Shown: positions 34,092 through 43,034, counted from the stretch's first letter. The stretch: 64,000 nt of DNA from AP-15 sp963700185 (GCA_963700185.1 CAVOWP010000022.1:62001-126000), one strand, 5' to 3'. Notes: a model not told the origin generated them from the letters alone. Numbers and translations: made by a program.

Positions 34092-35005
34092 CCTCTCTCC
34101 GAAGCGATCGAATACAGATCGGCCGGGCGCACCGTCATGTCGAAGGCCAGCTTTGCGGCGACCGCGAGCACCATCAGGGCCAACAGGAAACGCAACTGCT
34201 CGCCTCGCAGGCGCATCCCGAACCGGGTGCCCATCCGCGCGCCGACGACCCCGCCGACGAGCAAGACCAGGGCGAGCAGAGCATCGACAGTATGATTGGT
34301 ATAGGCTTGCAGCACCGTGACGTTGGCGGCGACAAAGATGATCTGGAGCAGCGAGGTGCCCGGCACCACGGCGGTTGGCATCCCCAACATGTAGATCATC
34401 GCAGGGACCATGATGAAGCCTCCGCCGATGCCGAGGATTGCGCTGAAAACGCCGATCACAAACCCAATTCCAACCGGCAGCAGCGCGCTGATGTAAAGCC
34501 TCGATCGGCGAAAGCGTGCCTTGAGCGGCAGACCATGCATCCAGGTGTGCTGATGCAGTCGGCGCCGCGAGGCTCCGGGCCGATGCAGCCGGAACAACGC
34601 GCGGATGCTTTCGATCATCATCAGCGCGCCAAGCGTCCCGAGCAGCAGCACGTAGCAGATCGAGATTGTCAGCTCGATCTGACCCAGGCGTTTCAGCAGT
34701 GTAAATATCCACACCCCGAGAACCGAGCCGGCCAGGCCGCCGACCAGCAGAACATATCCCATCTTGAAATCGACATTGCCGCGCCGCCAATGGGCGAGAA
34801 CGCCGGAAACCGAGGCGCCAACCAGCTGGTTAGCCGAGGAGGCGACGGCTACGGTAGGCGGTACGCCGATAAAGATGAGCAGCGGCGTCAGTAGAAAGCC
34901 ACCGCCAACACCGAACACACCGGAGAGAAATCCGACCGCCGCACCGAGGCCAAGCAGGACAAAAATGTCGAGCGACACCTCGGCGATCGGCAGGTAGATG
35001 TCCAT
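34088..35005 (-). CDS. TauE/SafE-family anion exporter
   Basis: 305-residue polytopic membrane protein. The duplicated TauE signature appears as GFLSGVFGVGGGFLLTPLLI near the start and VIGVFSAILGIGGGFIMVPA in the second half. About eight membrane segments are separated by a basic cytoplasmic loop (RRRLHQHTWMHGL). Family members export sulfite, sulfoacetate or other organosulfonates; the substrate here is not known. The coupled TIGR02186 gene downstream supports a two-protein unit. Confidence 0.9.
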   Translation of the reverse strand: MDIYLPIAEVSLDIFVLLGLGAAVGFLSGVFGVGGGFLLTPLLIFIGVPPTVAVASSANQLVGASVSGVLAHWRRGNVDFKMGYVLLVGGLAGSVLGVWIFTLLKRLGQIELTISICYVLLLGTLGALMMIESIRALFRLHRPGASRRRLHQHTWMHGLPLKARFRRSRLYISALLPVGIGFVIGVFSAILGIGGGFIMVPAMIYMLGMPTAVVPGTSLLQIIFVAANVTVLQAYTNHTVDALLALVLLVGGVVGARMGTRFGMRLRGEQLRFLLALMVLAVAAKLAFDMTVRPADLYSIASERG

Positions 35006-35038
35006 GGTTGCTCGAAGCGCCGGCTGCGTGCTGTCGTT

Positions 35039-35063
35039 GCGCGCTGCTGCCCGCGCAGCGCGC
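35039..35063. repeat. Hairpin between trpS and the exporter gene
   Basis: GCGCGCTGC and GCAGCGCGC form a perfect 9-bp stem with a 7-nt loop. It lies downstream of the trpS stop on that strand. No T-run, so only a possible terminator. Confidence 0.4.
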
Positions 35064-35162
35064 TTGCACAGTCAACTTACAACCTGCTCCAAAGCGGGAA
35101 AAGCGTGAACCCTTCGCGGCGGTGGAGCCCGCCCGGGAGGATGCGGTCGGGCGAAAGATGAT

Positions 35163-36161
35163 TCAGGGGCGCAAAAGACCGCTGATCTCCTGAGCCTCGC
35201 CCAGGATCGGATCGGCGATTGCCCTCGCGCGCTCGGCGCCGCGGCGCAAGATCCTGTCTACATATCCTAGGTCCGCCATCAATCGGCGCATCTCGCCGCC
35301 GATCCTCCCTAACACGTCGATCGCCAACTCCGACAGCGCGTCCTTGAATTCCGAGAAATTCCGGCCGGCAAACCGAGCGAGGGCAGCTTCGCGCGAGAGC
35401 CCCGACAGGGCGGCGTATATGCCGATCAGATTGTCGGCCTCGGGCCGGCATTCGAGGTCTGCGACATCTCCCGGAAGGGGCTCGGGATCTGTCTTCGCCC
35501 TGCGGATCTTCAGCGCTATCGTGTCAGGGTCATCCGTCATATTGATGCGCGAGTAATCGGAGGTGTCCGACTTCGACATCTTCTTCGTGCCGTCACGAAG
35601 GCTCATCACCCGCGTTGCTGCACCGAAGATCTGCGGTTCGGGCAACGGAAAGAAGTCGCGTTCGTAGCGGCGGTTGAACGCACCGGCGATATCGCGCGCG
35701 AGCTCCAGATGCTGCTTCTGGTCTTCGCCGACCGGTACGTGGGTCGCCTTGTAGACGAGAATGTCCGCCGCCATCAGCACCGGGTAGGCAAAAAGACCGA
35801 GGCCGGCCATGTCGCGATGCTTCCCGGCCTTTTCCTTGAATTGTGTCATACGGTTGAGCCAGCCGAGCGGCGTCAGGCAGCCGAGCAGCCAAGCCAGCTC
35901 GGTGTGAGCGGAAACCATGCTCTGGTTGAAGATCGTGCAGCGTTCCGGGTCGATACCCGCGGCGATGTAGGCAGCAGTCACCTCGCGCGTCGAAGCGCGC
36001 AGCTCGGCGGGATCCTGCGGCTGAGTGAGCGCGTGGAGGTCGACGATGCAAAAAATGCACTCGAAGTCGTGCTGCAAATCAACCCAGTTCCGAATGGCCC
36101 CGAGATAATTGCCGAGATGCAGATTGCCCGTAGGCTGGATGCCGGAAAAAATACGGTTCAT
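35163..36161 (-). CDS. trpS: Tryptophanyl-tRNA synthetase
   Basis: 332-residue class I synthetase. The HIGH-type motif is SGIQPTGNLHLGNYLGAIRN at the N-terminus; KKMSKSDTSD is the KMSKS loop. AYPVLMAADILVYKATHVPV and GEDQKQHLELARDIA are the tryptophan and dimer blocks. The N-terminal MNRIFSGIQPTG is complete. It follows murJ by 56 bp on the same strand and may be co-transcribed with it. Confidence 0.97.
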   Translation of the reverse strand: MNRIFSGIQPTGNLHLGNYLGAIRNWVDLQHDFECIFCIVDLHALTQPQDPAELRASTREVTAAYIAAGIDPERCTIFNQSMVSAHTELAWLLGCLTPLGWLNRMTQFKEKAGKHRDMAGLGLFAYPVLMAADILVYKATHVPVGEDQKQHLELARDIAGAFNRRYERDFFPLPEPQIFGAATRVMSLRDGTKKMSKSDTSDYSRINMTDDPDTIALKIRRAKTDPEPLPGDVADLECRPEADNLIGIYAALSGLSREAALARFAGRNFSEFKDALSELAIDVLGRIGGEMRRLMADLGYVDRILRRGAERARAIADPILGEAQEISGLLRP

Positions 36162-36217
36162 TTGATCTCATATAGGTGACGATGGCGGCGCCTGATATCG
36201 CCGCAGCGCGGCGCCGG

Positions 36218-37765
36218 TCAAGCCGGTTGCCGGCGCAGCCGCCCCAGGGCGCGCCAGTCGGCGACCCCGAAGGCGAGTGCCAGAAGCGCAAAAGCGGCCA
36301 GACCCGCGGCAACCAGAGCCGTCAACGCGCCCACACGAACGAGAGACGGCCCGGCCAATGCCGGGCCGAGGGCGATCCGCAACAACGCCAGCACTATGCC
36401 CATCCCCAGAGCGGCAATGCCGACCCGTGGCAGGTTGCGCCGGGCGCGGCTGTCGAACCGGAAATGCCCGCGCCTGAGTAACAGCCCGAGCAGGCTCAGC
36501 GCGTTGACCCAGCCGGCGACCGTCGTCGCCAGCGCGATGCCGACATGGGCTAGGAACTGCATCAAGACGAGGGTCAGGCAGAGATTGACCGCCATCGCTG
36601 AAACCGCGACTTTGACCGGTGTGGCGGTGTCGTGGCGCGCGAAGAAGGCCGGCGCCAGGACCTTGACGAGGACGAAGGCCGGGAGCCCCACGGCGTAGGC
36701 CGCGAGTGCGGCGGCAGTGGCCGCCGTATCGGTTGGGCTGAAGGCGCCACGCTGGAACAGCACCGACAGTATCGGCGTGGCAAGCACAGCCAAAGCCACT
36801 GCTGCCGGCAAGGTCAACAACAGCGCCAATTCGACCCCGCGGTTCTGCGTATCGACGGCATCAGCGGCAAGCCCGAGCCTCACCTGGCGCGACAATGACG
36901 GGAGGATCGCGGTGCCGACCGCGATGCCGACAACGCCCAGCGGCAACTGGTTAAGCCGGTCGGCATAGTAGAGGTATGAGACCGAGCCGCCCGGCAACAG
37001 CGAGGCGAGGGCAGTCGAGATCAAGAGGTTGAGCTGTGTGACCCCGGCGCCGAGCGTTCCGGGCGCCATCACCGCGAGGGTGCGCCGCACGCCCGGCGTC
37101 AGCCGCGGCAACGGCAGCCGCAACGCGAGCCCGGCGCGCGCGCACGACGACATCAGCCACAGGAATTGCGCGAAGCCCGCCCCGGTCACCGCCCAGGCCA
37201 AGGCGCGGCCGTCATGCCAGCCGAAGCGGTCCATCATCAGGAGCGCGGCGATCAGGAACAGATTGAGCAGGACCGGTGTCGCAGCCGCGGCCGCGAAACG
37301 GTCGACCGAGTTGAGCACGCCCCCTTGCAGCGCCACCAGCGCGATGAACAGTAGGTATGGAAAGGTGATTCGGGCCAGATCGACGGCAAGGCCGAACTTT
37401 GCGGGATCCTCGCCAAACCCCGGCGCGAGCACCGCCATGACTGTGGGCATGAAGATTTCGCCCAGCAGAACAAAGCCGAGCAGCGCTGCCAGCAGCACGG
37501 CGAGTGCGTCCTCGGCGAAGACCCGAGCCGCCTCTTTGCCGTGCTCGGCCATGGTGCCGGCAAAAAGCGGTACAAAGGCGGCGCTGAAGGCGCCTTCGGC
37601 GAATAGGCTGCGGAACAGGTTGGGCAGACGCTGCGCCACAAAAAAGGCGTCCGCCACCGGGCCGGCCCCAAGGATGGCGGCCGTCAAAACGTCGCGGATG
37701 AACCCGAACACGCGGCTCAGCAGCGTGTAGGACCCTACCGTGGCGACGGAACGCAGCAAGGCCAT
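36218..37765 (-). CDS. murJ: Lipid II flippase MurJ
   Basis: 515-residue MOP-superfamily protein with about 14 membrane segments that flips lipid II for peptidoglycan synthesis. The N-terminus SVATVGSYTLLSRVFGFIRD and VADAFFVAQRLPNLFRSLFA with EGAFSAAFVPLF are diagnostic, as is the central YLYYADRLNQLPLGVVGIA. Its ATG at 37765 lies inside the end of the nitrile hydratase accessory gene (31-nt overlap, other frame), so this essential gene may be read from the nitrile hydratase promoter as well as its own. Confidence 0.95.
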   Translation of the reverse strand: MALLRSVATVGSYTLLSRVFGFIRDVLTAAILGAGPVADAFFVAQRLPNLFRSLFAEGAFSAAFVPLFAGTMAEHGKEAARVFAEDALAVLLAALLGFVLLGEIFMPTVMAVLAPGFGEDPAKFGLAVDLARITFPYLLFIALVALQGGVLNSVDRFAAAAATPVLLNLFLIAALLMMDRFGWHDGRALAWAVTGAGFAQFLWLMSSCARAGLALRLPLPRLTPGVRRTLAVMAPGTLGAGVTQLNLLISTALASLLPGGSVSYLYYADRLNQLPLGVVGIAVGTAILPSLSRQVRLGLAADAVDTQNRGVELALLLTLPAAVALAVLATPILSVLFQRGAFSPTDTAATAAALAAYAVGLPAFVLVKVLAPAFFARHDTATPVKVAVSAMAVNLCLTLVLMQFLAHVGIALATTVAGWVNALSLLGLLLRRGHFRFDSRARRNLPRVGIAALGMGIVLALLRIALGPALAGPSLVRVGALTALVAAGLAAFALLALAFGVADWRALGRLRRQPA

Positions 37766-38172
37766 GAGCGGCGCGTTTCCGTCGCCTGCTGCCCGTCACC
37801 CTCCGCTGGCGCGGGCCCCTCCCCTTCCCCGCGCGCGAGGAGAGGGCTGGGGTGAGGAGCTGCTTCCAGCGTTACGGGACTTCCGTGTGGCGTCCGACGG
37901 TACGCCTCCGCCCATTCCTCTTTTCGTGCGAGAAGGGATGGAGCCGCGACGAGATTTTTAGCGGCGACGAGGCGTTCGAGCGCCGCGAGCCAATGCTGGT
38001 AATAGCGAGAACCGTCATCGGGATCGCCGCGTCGGCTGGCTGCGGCGAGTTCCTCGGCGAGCGCGGCTGACCATTCGCCCCAGGTGAACAGACCGGCCTC
38101 CGACAGCTTGACGGCCAGCGCGAACGCGTGGACTTCCCATGGTTCGGCAAAAACCGGCTCCGCAGTGGGCAT
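37735..38172 (-). CDS. Nitrile hydratase accessory (activator-like) protein
   Basis: 145 residues. The first about 100 match the small accessory protein found after nitrile hydratase beta: AEPVFAEPWEVHAFALAVKL, GLFTWGEWSAALAEEL, DDGSRYYQHWLAALERLVA, RTPHGSPVTLEAAP. Relatives are metal-loading chaperones for the cobalt enzyme and share the beta-subunit N-terminal fold. The last about 40 residues (HPSPLLARGEGEGPAPAEG and on) are translated from a palindromic repeat and then overlap murJ; they have no family counterpart. The natural stop has probably been replaced by the repeat insertion. Confidence 0.85.
   Translation of the reverse strand: MPTAEPVFAEPWEVHAFALAVKLSEAGLFTWGEWSAALAEELAAASRRGDPDDGSRYYQHWLAALERLVAAKNLVAAPSLLARKEEWAEAYRRTPHGSPVTLEAAPHPSPLLARGEGEGPAPAEGDGQQATETRRSWPCCVPSPR
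37796..37858. repeat. Palindromic intergenic-type repeat (copy 2), inside the accessory ORF
   Basis: CACCCTCCGCTGG on one side and GAGAGGGCTGGGGTGAGG on the other enclose CCCCTTCCCCGCGCGCGAGG. It is the same kind of C-rich/G-rich palindrome as at 5654 and 52934. Here it is translated as the C-terminal tail of the nitrile hydratase accessory protein. Confidence 0.7.
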
Positions 38173-38176
38173 CGGA

Positions 38177-38836
38177 TTAGGCGGGTTCGAGATAGTCCTC
38201 CCAAAGATCGATGTAGACGGCGTCCCGCGCCGCTGCACCCTCGCCCCACAACTCGCGCGCCGAGAACCGCACGGAATAGAGATGCTGCGGGTTCTCGCCG
38301 CGAAAATGCGCATTCGAATCGGGAAAGACATGCGCGCCATGGATGCGGTCGACAACCCCGAGATTGCCGCGGGCGTAGCGCGGCAGACGAGTGTGGCCGG
38401 TCGGATTGATCTTCTTCGCGCGCACCCGCTCCCCGACCGCAAACCGCGGCGGCGTGTTGACGGGACGCTCGAACGCGCCGCGTGCGGCAACCACCTCCGC
38501 GACCTTCTGCGAAGTCAGTGCGGGAGCAGCCTTCACGGTTCCGGGGCTGGGCCGGCCGCTCTCCAGCTCGACTTCGGTGGCAAGACCGATCTCCTGCAGC
38601 AACATGATGAGCCCGGCGAGCCATTTTTCGTAATAGCTCATGCGAAGGTAATCGGCAGGCGGAATGCGCTCGCGAGAGTGCCGCCCGGCATCAACGTTCC
38701 ATTTCGCGTGAAACCCCATAGCGCGGTTGAGCGCGTAAACCCGCGCCTCCCAGCGCTCGTGAAAAACCGGCTCGTTCGGCTCGGGCGCGATCGGGCCCAT
38801 GCCGTGCATGCCGCCCATATCGTGCACGCCGTTCAT
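38177..38836 (-). CDS. nthB: Nitrile hydratase beta subunit
   Basis: 219 residues. NGVHDMGGMHGMGPI is the diagnostic N-terminus; FHERWEARVYALNRAMGFHA, SYYEKWLAGLIMLLQEIGL and the C-terminal GERVRAKKINPTGHTRLPRY, HGAHVFPDSNAHF and LYSVRFSARELWGEGA complete the beta subunit. It forms the heterodimer with alpha that hydrates nitriles to amides. Its ATG overlaps the alpha stop by 4 nt and has a GGAGG site. The accessory gene follows after 4 bp. Confidence 0.96.
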   Translation of the reverse strand: MNGVHDMGGMHGMGPIAPEPNEPVFHERWEARVYALNRAMGFHAKWNVDAGRHSRERIPPADYLRMSYYEKWLAGLIMLLQEIGLATEVELESGRPSPGTVKAAPALTSQKVAEVVAARGAFERPVNTPPRFAVGERVRAKKINPTGHTRLPRYARGNLGVVDRIHGAHVFPDSNAHFRGENPQHLYSVRFSARELWGEGAAARDAVYIDLWEDYLEPA

Positions 38837-39456
38837 TGTCCGCCTCCTGCGAGCGTCACCTTGGCGGTCCCGATCATCGCGTCCCGCGTAATAAGGGCAG
38901 CGAGCTCGTCTTCGCTGAGATGCTCGGCGCCGGCGGGCCGCTCGGGCAACACCAGGTAGCGCATTTCGGAAGTCGAATCCCAGACGCGGATCTCGACATT
39001 CTCGCCGATTTCGAGCCCGAACTCGCGCAGAGCGCCGCGTGGATCGATGACCGTGCGCGACCGGTAGGGCGCTGATTTGTACCAGACCGGCGGAAGACCG
39101 AGGACGGGCCAAGGATAGCAGGAGCAAAGGGTGCACACGACGATGTTGTGGCAATCGGGCGTGTTCGCAACAACCACCATGTGCGCACCCTGACCGCCCT
39201 CATAGCCGAGTTCGGCGATCGCCGCGGTCGCATCGGTGAGGAGCCGCTTCTTATACTCGGGGTCGACCCAGGCGCGCGCGACAACGCGCGCACCATTGCG
39301 CGGCCCGATCTTGTGCTCATAGGTATCGATCAGCGTGTCGAGCGCGGCCGGATCGACCAGCCCCTTCTCAACCAGTAAGGATTCGAGCGCCATCACCCGC
39401 AAGGCCGGGTCGGATGGCGCTTCCTGGTGATCGTGCTCGTGATCGTGAACTTCCAT
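38833..39456 (-). CDS. nthA: Nitrile hydratase alpha subunit, cobalt type
   Basis: 207 residues. The metal-binding claw is VVCTLCSCYPWPVLGLPP: the Thr in CTLCSC indicates the cobalt form (iron enzymes have Ser). The middle and last cysteines of this motif are those oxidised in mature enzymes. VVARAWVDPEYKKRLL and WYKSAPYRSRTVIDPRG are further family blocks. The N-terminus has a His/Asp/Glu run (HDHEHDHQE). ATG at 39456 with GGAGG is preferred to a GTG eight codons upstream. First gene of nthA-nthB-accessory, with no P47K-type gene visible. Confidence 0.96.
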   Translation of the reverse strand: MEVHDHEHDHQEAPSDPALRVMALESLLVEKGLVDPAALDTLIDTYEHKIGPRNGARVVARAWVDPEYKKRLLTDATAAIAELGYEGGQGAHMVVVANTPDCHNIVVCTLCSCYPWPVLGLPPVWYKSAPYRSRTVIDPRGALREFGLEIGENVEIRVWDSTSEMRYLVLPERPAGAEHLSEDELAALITRDAMIGTAKVTLAGGGQ

Positions 39457-39542
39457 TACCGCCTCCGCGTCCGGCGACACTCGCCTTGAGTTTTATCGGG
39501 CAATCGGTAACCGTTCCAGCCTCACGAAACGGGAGGCAGCGC

Positions 39543-40349
39543 GTGGCCGGGATCAAGATGGGCGTCGTCGGGTGCGGTGGCCGAATGGGCAGGATGCTGG
39601 TCGCCGAGATCGCTCACACCGAGGGTTGTTCCGTTGCTGGCGGCAGCGAAGCGCCGGGTAGCGGCTATGTCAACCAGGATATCGGCGAGCTGGCCGGCAT
39701 CGGCCGAATCGGCATCCCGATCGGCGAGACAGTCGAGAAGGTGATCCGTGACAGCGATGTTGTGCTCGAATTCACCTCGCCCGCGGCGACCGCCGAGCAT
39801 GCCGAGCTCGCCGCTTCCCTCGGCACCGCGATGGTGATCGGCACGACCGGGCTCGGGCCGGAGCAAGGCGACCGGGTGCGCCAGGCGGCGCACCGCATCC
39901 CGATCGTATGGGCGCCGAATATGAGCCTCGGCGTCAACGTCCTGCTGAGCGTCGTCGAAGAAGTCGCGCGCCGACTCGGCCCCGACTGGGATGTCGAGAT
40001 TATGGAAATGCATCATCGCGCCAAGGTCGATGCGCCCTCGGGCACCGCGCTCGCGCTCGGCCGAGCCGTGGCGGCGGGCAGAGGGGTGGAACTCGAACAA
40101 GTCGAGCAGCGCGCCCGCGACGGCATAACCGGCCCGCGCCGCACCGGCGATATCGGTTTCGCGGCGTTGCGCGGCGGCGACGCGATCGGCGATCATCATG
40201 TTATCTTTGCTGGCGCAGCCGAACGTCTCGAACTGATACACCGGGCGACCAGCCGGGTGATCTACGCGAAAGGCGCCATCCGCGCCGCGCGCTGGGTGGT
40301 CGGGCGGCCGCCGGGGGTTTATGGCCTGAAGGAGGTCCTCGGCCTTTGA
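39543..40349 (+). CDS. dapB: 4-hydroxy-tetrahydrodipicolinate reductase
   Basis: 268 residues; NAD(P)H-dependent step of lysine/diaminopimelate synthesis. The N-terminal Rossmann motif VGCGGRMGRMLVAEI, VVLEFTSPAATAEHAELAA, the catalytic EMHHRAKVDAPSGTAL (His pair and Lys) and GDIGFAALRGGDAIGDHHV identify it. The GTG at 39543 is used (GGGAGG upstream); an ATG five codons in is an alternative. It is divergent from nthA, with 86 bp between. Confidence 0.95.
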   Translation: MAGIKMGVVGCGGRMGRMLVAEIAHTEGCSVAGGSEAPGSGYVNQDIGELAGIGRIGIPIGETVEKVIRDSDVVLEFTSPAATAEHAELAASLGTAMVIGTTGLGPEQGDRVRQAAHRIPIVWAPNMSLGVNVLLSVVEEVARRLGPDWDVEIMEMHHRAKVDAPSGTALALGRAVAAGRGVELEQVEQRARDGITGPRRTGDIGFAALRGGDAIGDHHVIFAGAAERLELIHRATSRVIYAKGAIRAARWVVGRPPGVYGLKEVLGL

Positions 40350-40361
40350 GCCGCCTCGCGT

Positions 40362-40883
40362 TTACTGACGGGCCGGGTTTAGGGAATTGCGCCAGCGGGT
40401 AAGCGCATCGCGCAAGGTCGCCGCGAGTTCGCGCCGCGTGGCGGGAGGCACAAAGTCGCCGATCACGAGGCTCCGGCCATGCGAAGCGACGAGCAATCGG
40501 TTCGATGTATCCGGCCGCTCCTCCAGGATGACCTTGACCCAAAAGGGCTGAAAACGCCAGTTGCGGCGCTCGCCGCGCACGCTGACCCGCTCGACCGAGA
40601 AGACGTCGTCGGCGAGCCGTATCGTCTCGCTCTGTCGGGCAGTGCGATAGCTGAGCCGGAAGGCGACATAAACGAGCGCGACGTCGAGCCCGAAGAACCC
40701 GAACACAGGCCACGCGCCGATCGCCACAAACCCGACCCCGGCGGCGAAGCTGACCAGGCCGAGCAACCCCATCAGCACATGAAAGTTGCGCGACGGCAGG
40801 CTGCGATGCGGCGACAGCACGCGCTCGAAAAACGGGCGGCGGGACGGCGCAGGAGGGTCCGCGCAAATGGGGCTCAGCGTCAT
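40362..40883 (-). CDS. DUF2244 membrane protein
   Basis: 173 residues with two adjacent membrane segments at about 35-75 (FHVLMGLLGLVSFAAGVGFV, then VFGFFGLDVALVYVAF) and a C-terminal cytoplasmic domain containing RNWRFQPFWVKVILEE and SHGRSLVIGDFVPP. This is the DUF2244 family, found in alphaproteobacteria often beside nth; no biochemical role is known. It is divergent from nth at 40981 and convergent with dapB. Confidence 0.88.
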   Translation of the reverse strand: MTLSPICADPPAPSRRPFFERVLSPHRSLPSRNFHVLMGLLGLVSFAAGVGFVAIGAWPVFGFFGLDVALVYVAFRLSYRTARQSETIRLADDVFSVERVSVRGERRNWRFQPFWVKVILEERPDTSNRLLVASHGRSLVIGDFVPPATRRELAATLRDALTRWRNSLNPARQ

Positions 40884-40980
40884 GTACCGAAAACATAGGG
40901 GCGTGGCCGCCGATCCGTAAAGCGGTCGCGAGTTTGCGTCGCCGTTTGTCGTCGACGGCTAGCCCCTCTACACTCCCGCG

Positions 40981-41772
40981 ATGCGCGCTTTTTCGAAACG
41001 TGAGGCACGGGAATTCTATCGCCGTCTGGCTGAGACGCGCCCCATCCCGCAGACCGAGCTCGAATTCATCAATCCGTTCACGCTGTTGGTCGCCGTCGTG
41101 CTGTCGGCGCAGGCGACCGATGCCGGCGTCAACAAGGCGACCCCTGCGCTCTTCGCGCTCGCCGACACCCCGGAAAAGATGCTGGCGCTCGGCGAGGAGC
41201 GGATCGTCGAGCTGATCCGCACGATCGGTCTCTTTCGCACCAAGGCGAAGAACCTGATCGCGCTGAGCCGCATCCTGGTCGAGAAGCATGGTGGCGAGGT
41301 GCCGCGCGACCGCGCCGCGCTGGAGGCGCTGCCCGGGGTCGGACGCAAGACCGCCAATGTCGTGCTGAACGTCGCCTTCGGCGAGCCGACGATCGCGGTC
41401 GATACGCACATCTTCCGCGTGGCCAACCGCACCGGGATTGCCGCGGGCAAGACGCCGCTGGCGGTCGAGACCGGGCTCGAGGCGATCACGCCTGCCGAAT
41501 ACAAGCGCTATGCGCATCACTGGCTGATCCTGCACGGGCGTTACGTGTGCCAGGCGCGCAAGCCCGACTGCCCCAATTGCGTCGTCGCCGATCTCTGCCG
41601 CTACGGCGCCAAGACCGGCCCCGTTGAGCTGATTGCGGCGCGCGCCGCCATTGGCGAGCCCGAGGCGCTCAGCGAGCCTGCGGCAGTCGAGGCCGCCCGC
41701 CCGCGAGCGAGGCGGCAGGCGGCGAAGTCGCGGGTCGGCTCGCCGCGGGCACGCTCGCCGCGTCCGGCATGA
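40981..41772 (+). CDS. nth: Endonuclease III
   Basis: 263 residues. Bifunctional DNA glycosylase/AP lyase for oxidised pyrimidines. The helix-hairpin-helix ALPGVGRKTANVVLN contains the catalytic Lys, and VDTHIFRVANR the catalytic Asp. The 4Fe-4S cluster motif is VCQARKPDCPNCVVADLC (C-x6-C-x2-C-x5-C). After residue 215 a basic Ala/Arg/Ser-rich tail of about 45 residues extends past the usual end, and may aid DNA binding. No ribosome site stands out at the ATG. Confidence 0.96.
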   Translation: MRAFSKREAREFYRRLAETRPIPQTELEFINPFTLLVAVVLSAQATDAGVNKATPALFALADTPEKMLALGEERIVELIRTIGLFRTKAKNLIALSRILVEKHGGEVPRDRAALEALPGVGRKTANVVLNVAFGEPTIAVDTHIFRVANRTGIAAGKTPLAVETGLEAITPAEYKRYAHHWLILHGRYVCQARKPDCPNCVVADLCRYGAKTGPVELIAARAAIGEPEALSEPAAVEAARPRARRQAAKSRVGSPRARSPRPA

Positions 41773-41802
41773 TCTCGCAGATTTCGACATGGAGCCGAAC
41801 CA

Positions 41803-42504
41803 ATGGAGGCGCAGGAAATTGCCGTCCGCCTCGGGGTCGCCGTGCTGTTCGGCAGCGTCATTGGTTTCGAGCGGCAATGGCTGCAGCGCATGGCGGGATT
41901 GCGGACCAACTCCCTCGTCGCGGTCGGCGCGGCGGGCTTTGTCATTTTTTCGACGATGGTCCCGGGCGACAACAGTCCGACGCGGATGGCTGCTCAGGTC
42001 GTTTCGGGCGTCGGGTTTCTCGGAGCGGGCGTGATCCTGCGTGAAGGCATCAATATCACCGGCTTGAACACCGCCGCCACGCTTTGGTGCTCGGCGATGG
42101 TCGGAACCTTCGCCGGCGCCGGACAGCTCGCCGCGAGCGGGATTGCCGCCGGGTTCGTCGTCCTGACGAACCTGTTCCTGCGCCCGTTGGTGCGGCTCAT
42201 CAACCGGCAGCCGCATGGCGCCGCCGAGGTCGTGACCCATTACTCCGTCGAGGTACGCTGTCAGGGCGATCAGGAGGCGCACATCCGCGCGCTGCTTCTT
42301 CAGGCTGCCTCGGCCGCCGGTCTCGGCCTGCGCCGGCTGACCAGTGAAAATCTCGAAGATTCCCCCCAGGTCACGGTCAGCGCGCTGCTCGTTTCGGCGG
42401 ACCGCAACGACAGCGCTCTCGAACAGATCATCGGGCGAATCAGCCTCGAGCCGTTTGTCACCGCCGTTCACTGGCAGGCCGCGCGAGCGGCGGCCGAGAA
42501 CTGA
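41803..42504 (+). CDS. mgtC: MgtC/SapB-family membrane protein
   Basis: 233 residues. The N-terminal membrane domain shows the family signature VLFGSVIGFERQWLQRMAGL, RTNSLVAVGAAGFV and GFLGAGVILREGINITGLNT; the last membrane segment is near residue 130. The C-terminal about 85 residues form an ACT-like cytoplasmic domain (EVVTHYSVEVRCQGDQEAHI). MgtC proteins help growth at low Mg and restrain ATP synthase in pathogens; in environmental bacteria their role is less clear. It follows nth by 30 bp. Confidence 0.9.
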   Translation: MEAQEIAVRLGVAVLFGSVIGFERQWLQRMAGLRTNSLVAVGAAGFVIFSTMVPGDNSPTRMAAQVVSGVGFLGAGVILREGINITGLNTAATLWCSAMVGTFAGAGQLAASGIAAGFVVLTNLFLRPLVRLINRQPHGAAEVVTHYSVEVRCQGDQEAHIRALLLQAASAAGLGLRRLTSENLEDSPQVTVSALLVSADRNDSALEQIIGRISLEPFVTAVHWQAARAAAEN

Positions 42505-42537
42505 GCGGGCCACCGCATTGAACCGTGTTTCCCGGCG

Positions 42538-42864
42538 CTAGGCGTCACCCGGCGGCTTTTCGAGCATTGCGATGCCGCGCCCGCGCACCTGTTTGGCGAC
42601 CGTGTCGGCGAGCAGGCTCATCATCCAGGGCAGGTGGATCTCGATGCGGACCGCGTCGTCCATCACCTCGATCGCCCCGGTGATCGCCTGCCACATTGCC
42701 GACACGTTGAAGTTGAGGCGATCCTGTTCCCAGCTGTAGTCGAGCGTACTGATCAGGCCCGCAAGTTCAGGGCGCAGGCGGCTGATCCCGGTGTCGAGCC
42801 GGCGCTTTGCCTCTTGGCGGCCGAGCCTGTGCGGGATCGATACGACGAGAGGCTGCTGCGACAT
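42538..42864 (-). CDS. Polyhydroxyalkanoic acid system family protein
   Basis: 108 residues matching the small PHA-granule-associated family: MSQQPLVVSIPHRLGRQEAK, RLRPELAGLISTLDYSWEQD, DAVRIEIHLPWMMSLLADTV. Such proteins often lie near PHA genes and are predicted to coat granules or act as regulators; none of the PHA synthesis genes is nearby. ATG at 42864 with GGGAG ahead; the open frame's 23-codon upstream extension is dropped. Confidence 0.82.
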   Translation of the reverse strand: MSQQPLVVSIPHRLGRQEAKRRLDTGISRLRPELAGLISTLDYSWEQDRLNFNVSAMWQAITGAIEVMDDAVRIEIHLPWMMSLLADTVAKQVRGRGIAMLEKPPGDA

Positions 42865-43034
42865 CGGGAAGGCTCCCTCGGGTTGGGCGGCGACGCATAA
42901 AGACAAACACCAGGATTTCACAAAGGACCACAAATGGCGGAAACACCATTACCAGCAAGATTTCCGGCTTGGTATGGGTTAGGGTCGACATCGCCCTTGA
43001 CCTCCTGCGACTTTGTAGATTGAGGAGCGGGGTG

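Noticed and set aside
40201..42513. 770-codon open frame on the minus strand
   Set aside because: It covers dapB, nth and mgtC, which have clear conserved motifs on the plus strand, and also crosses the DUF2244 gene in another frame.
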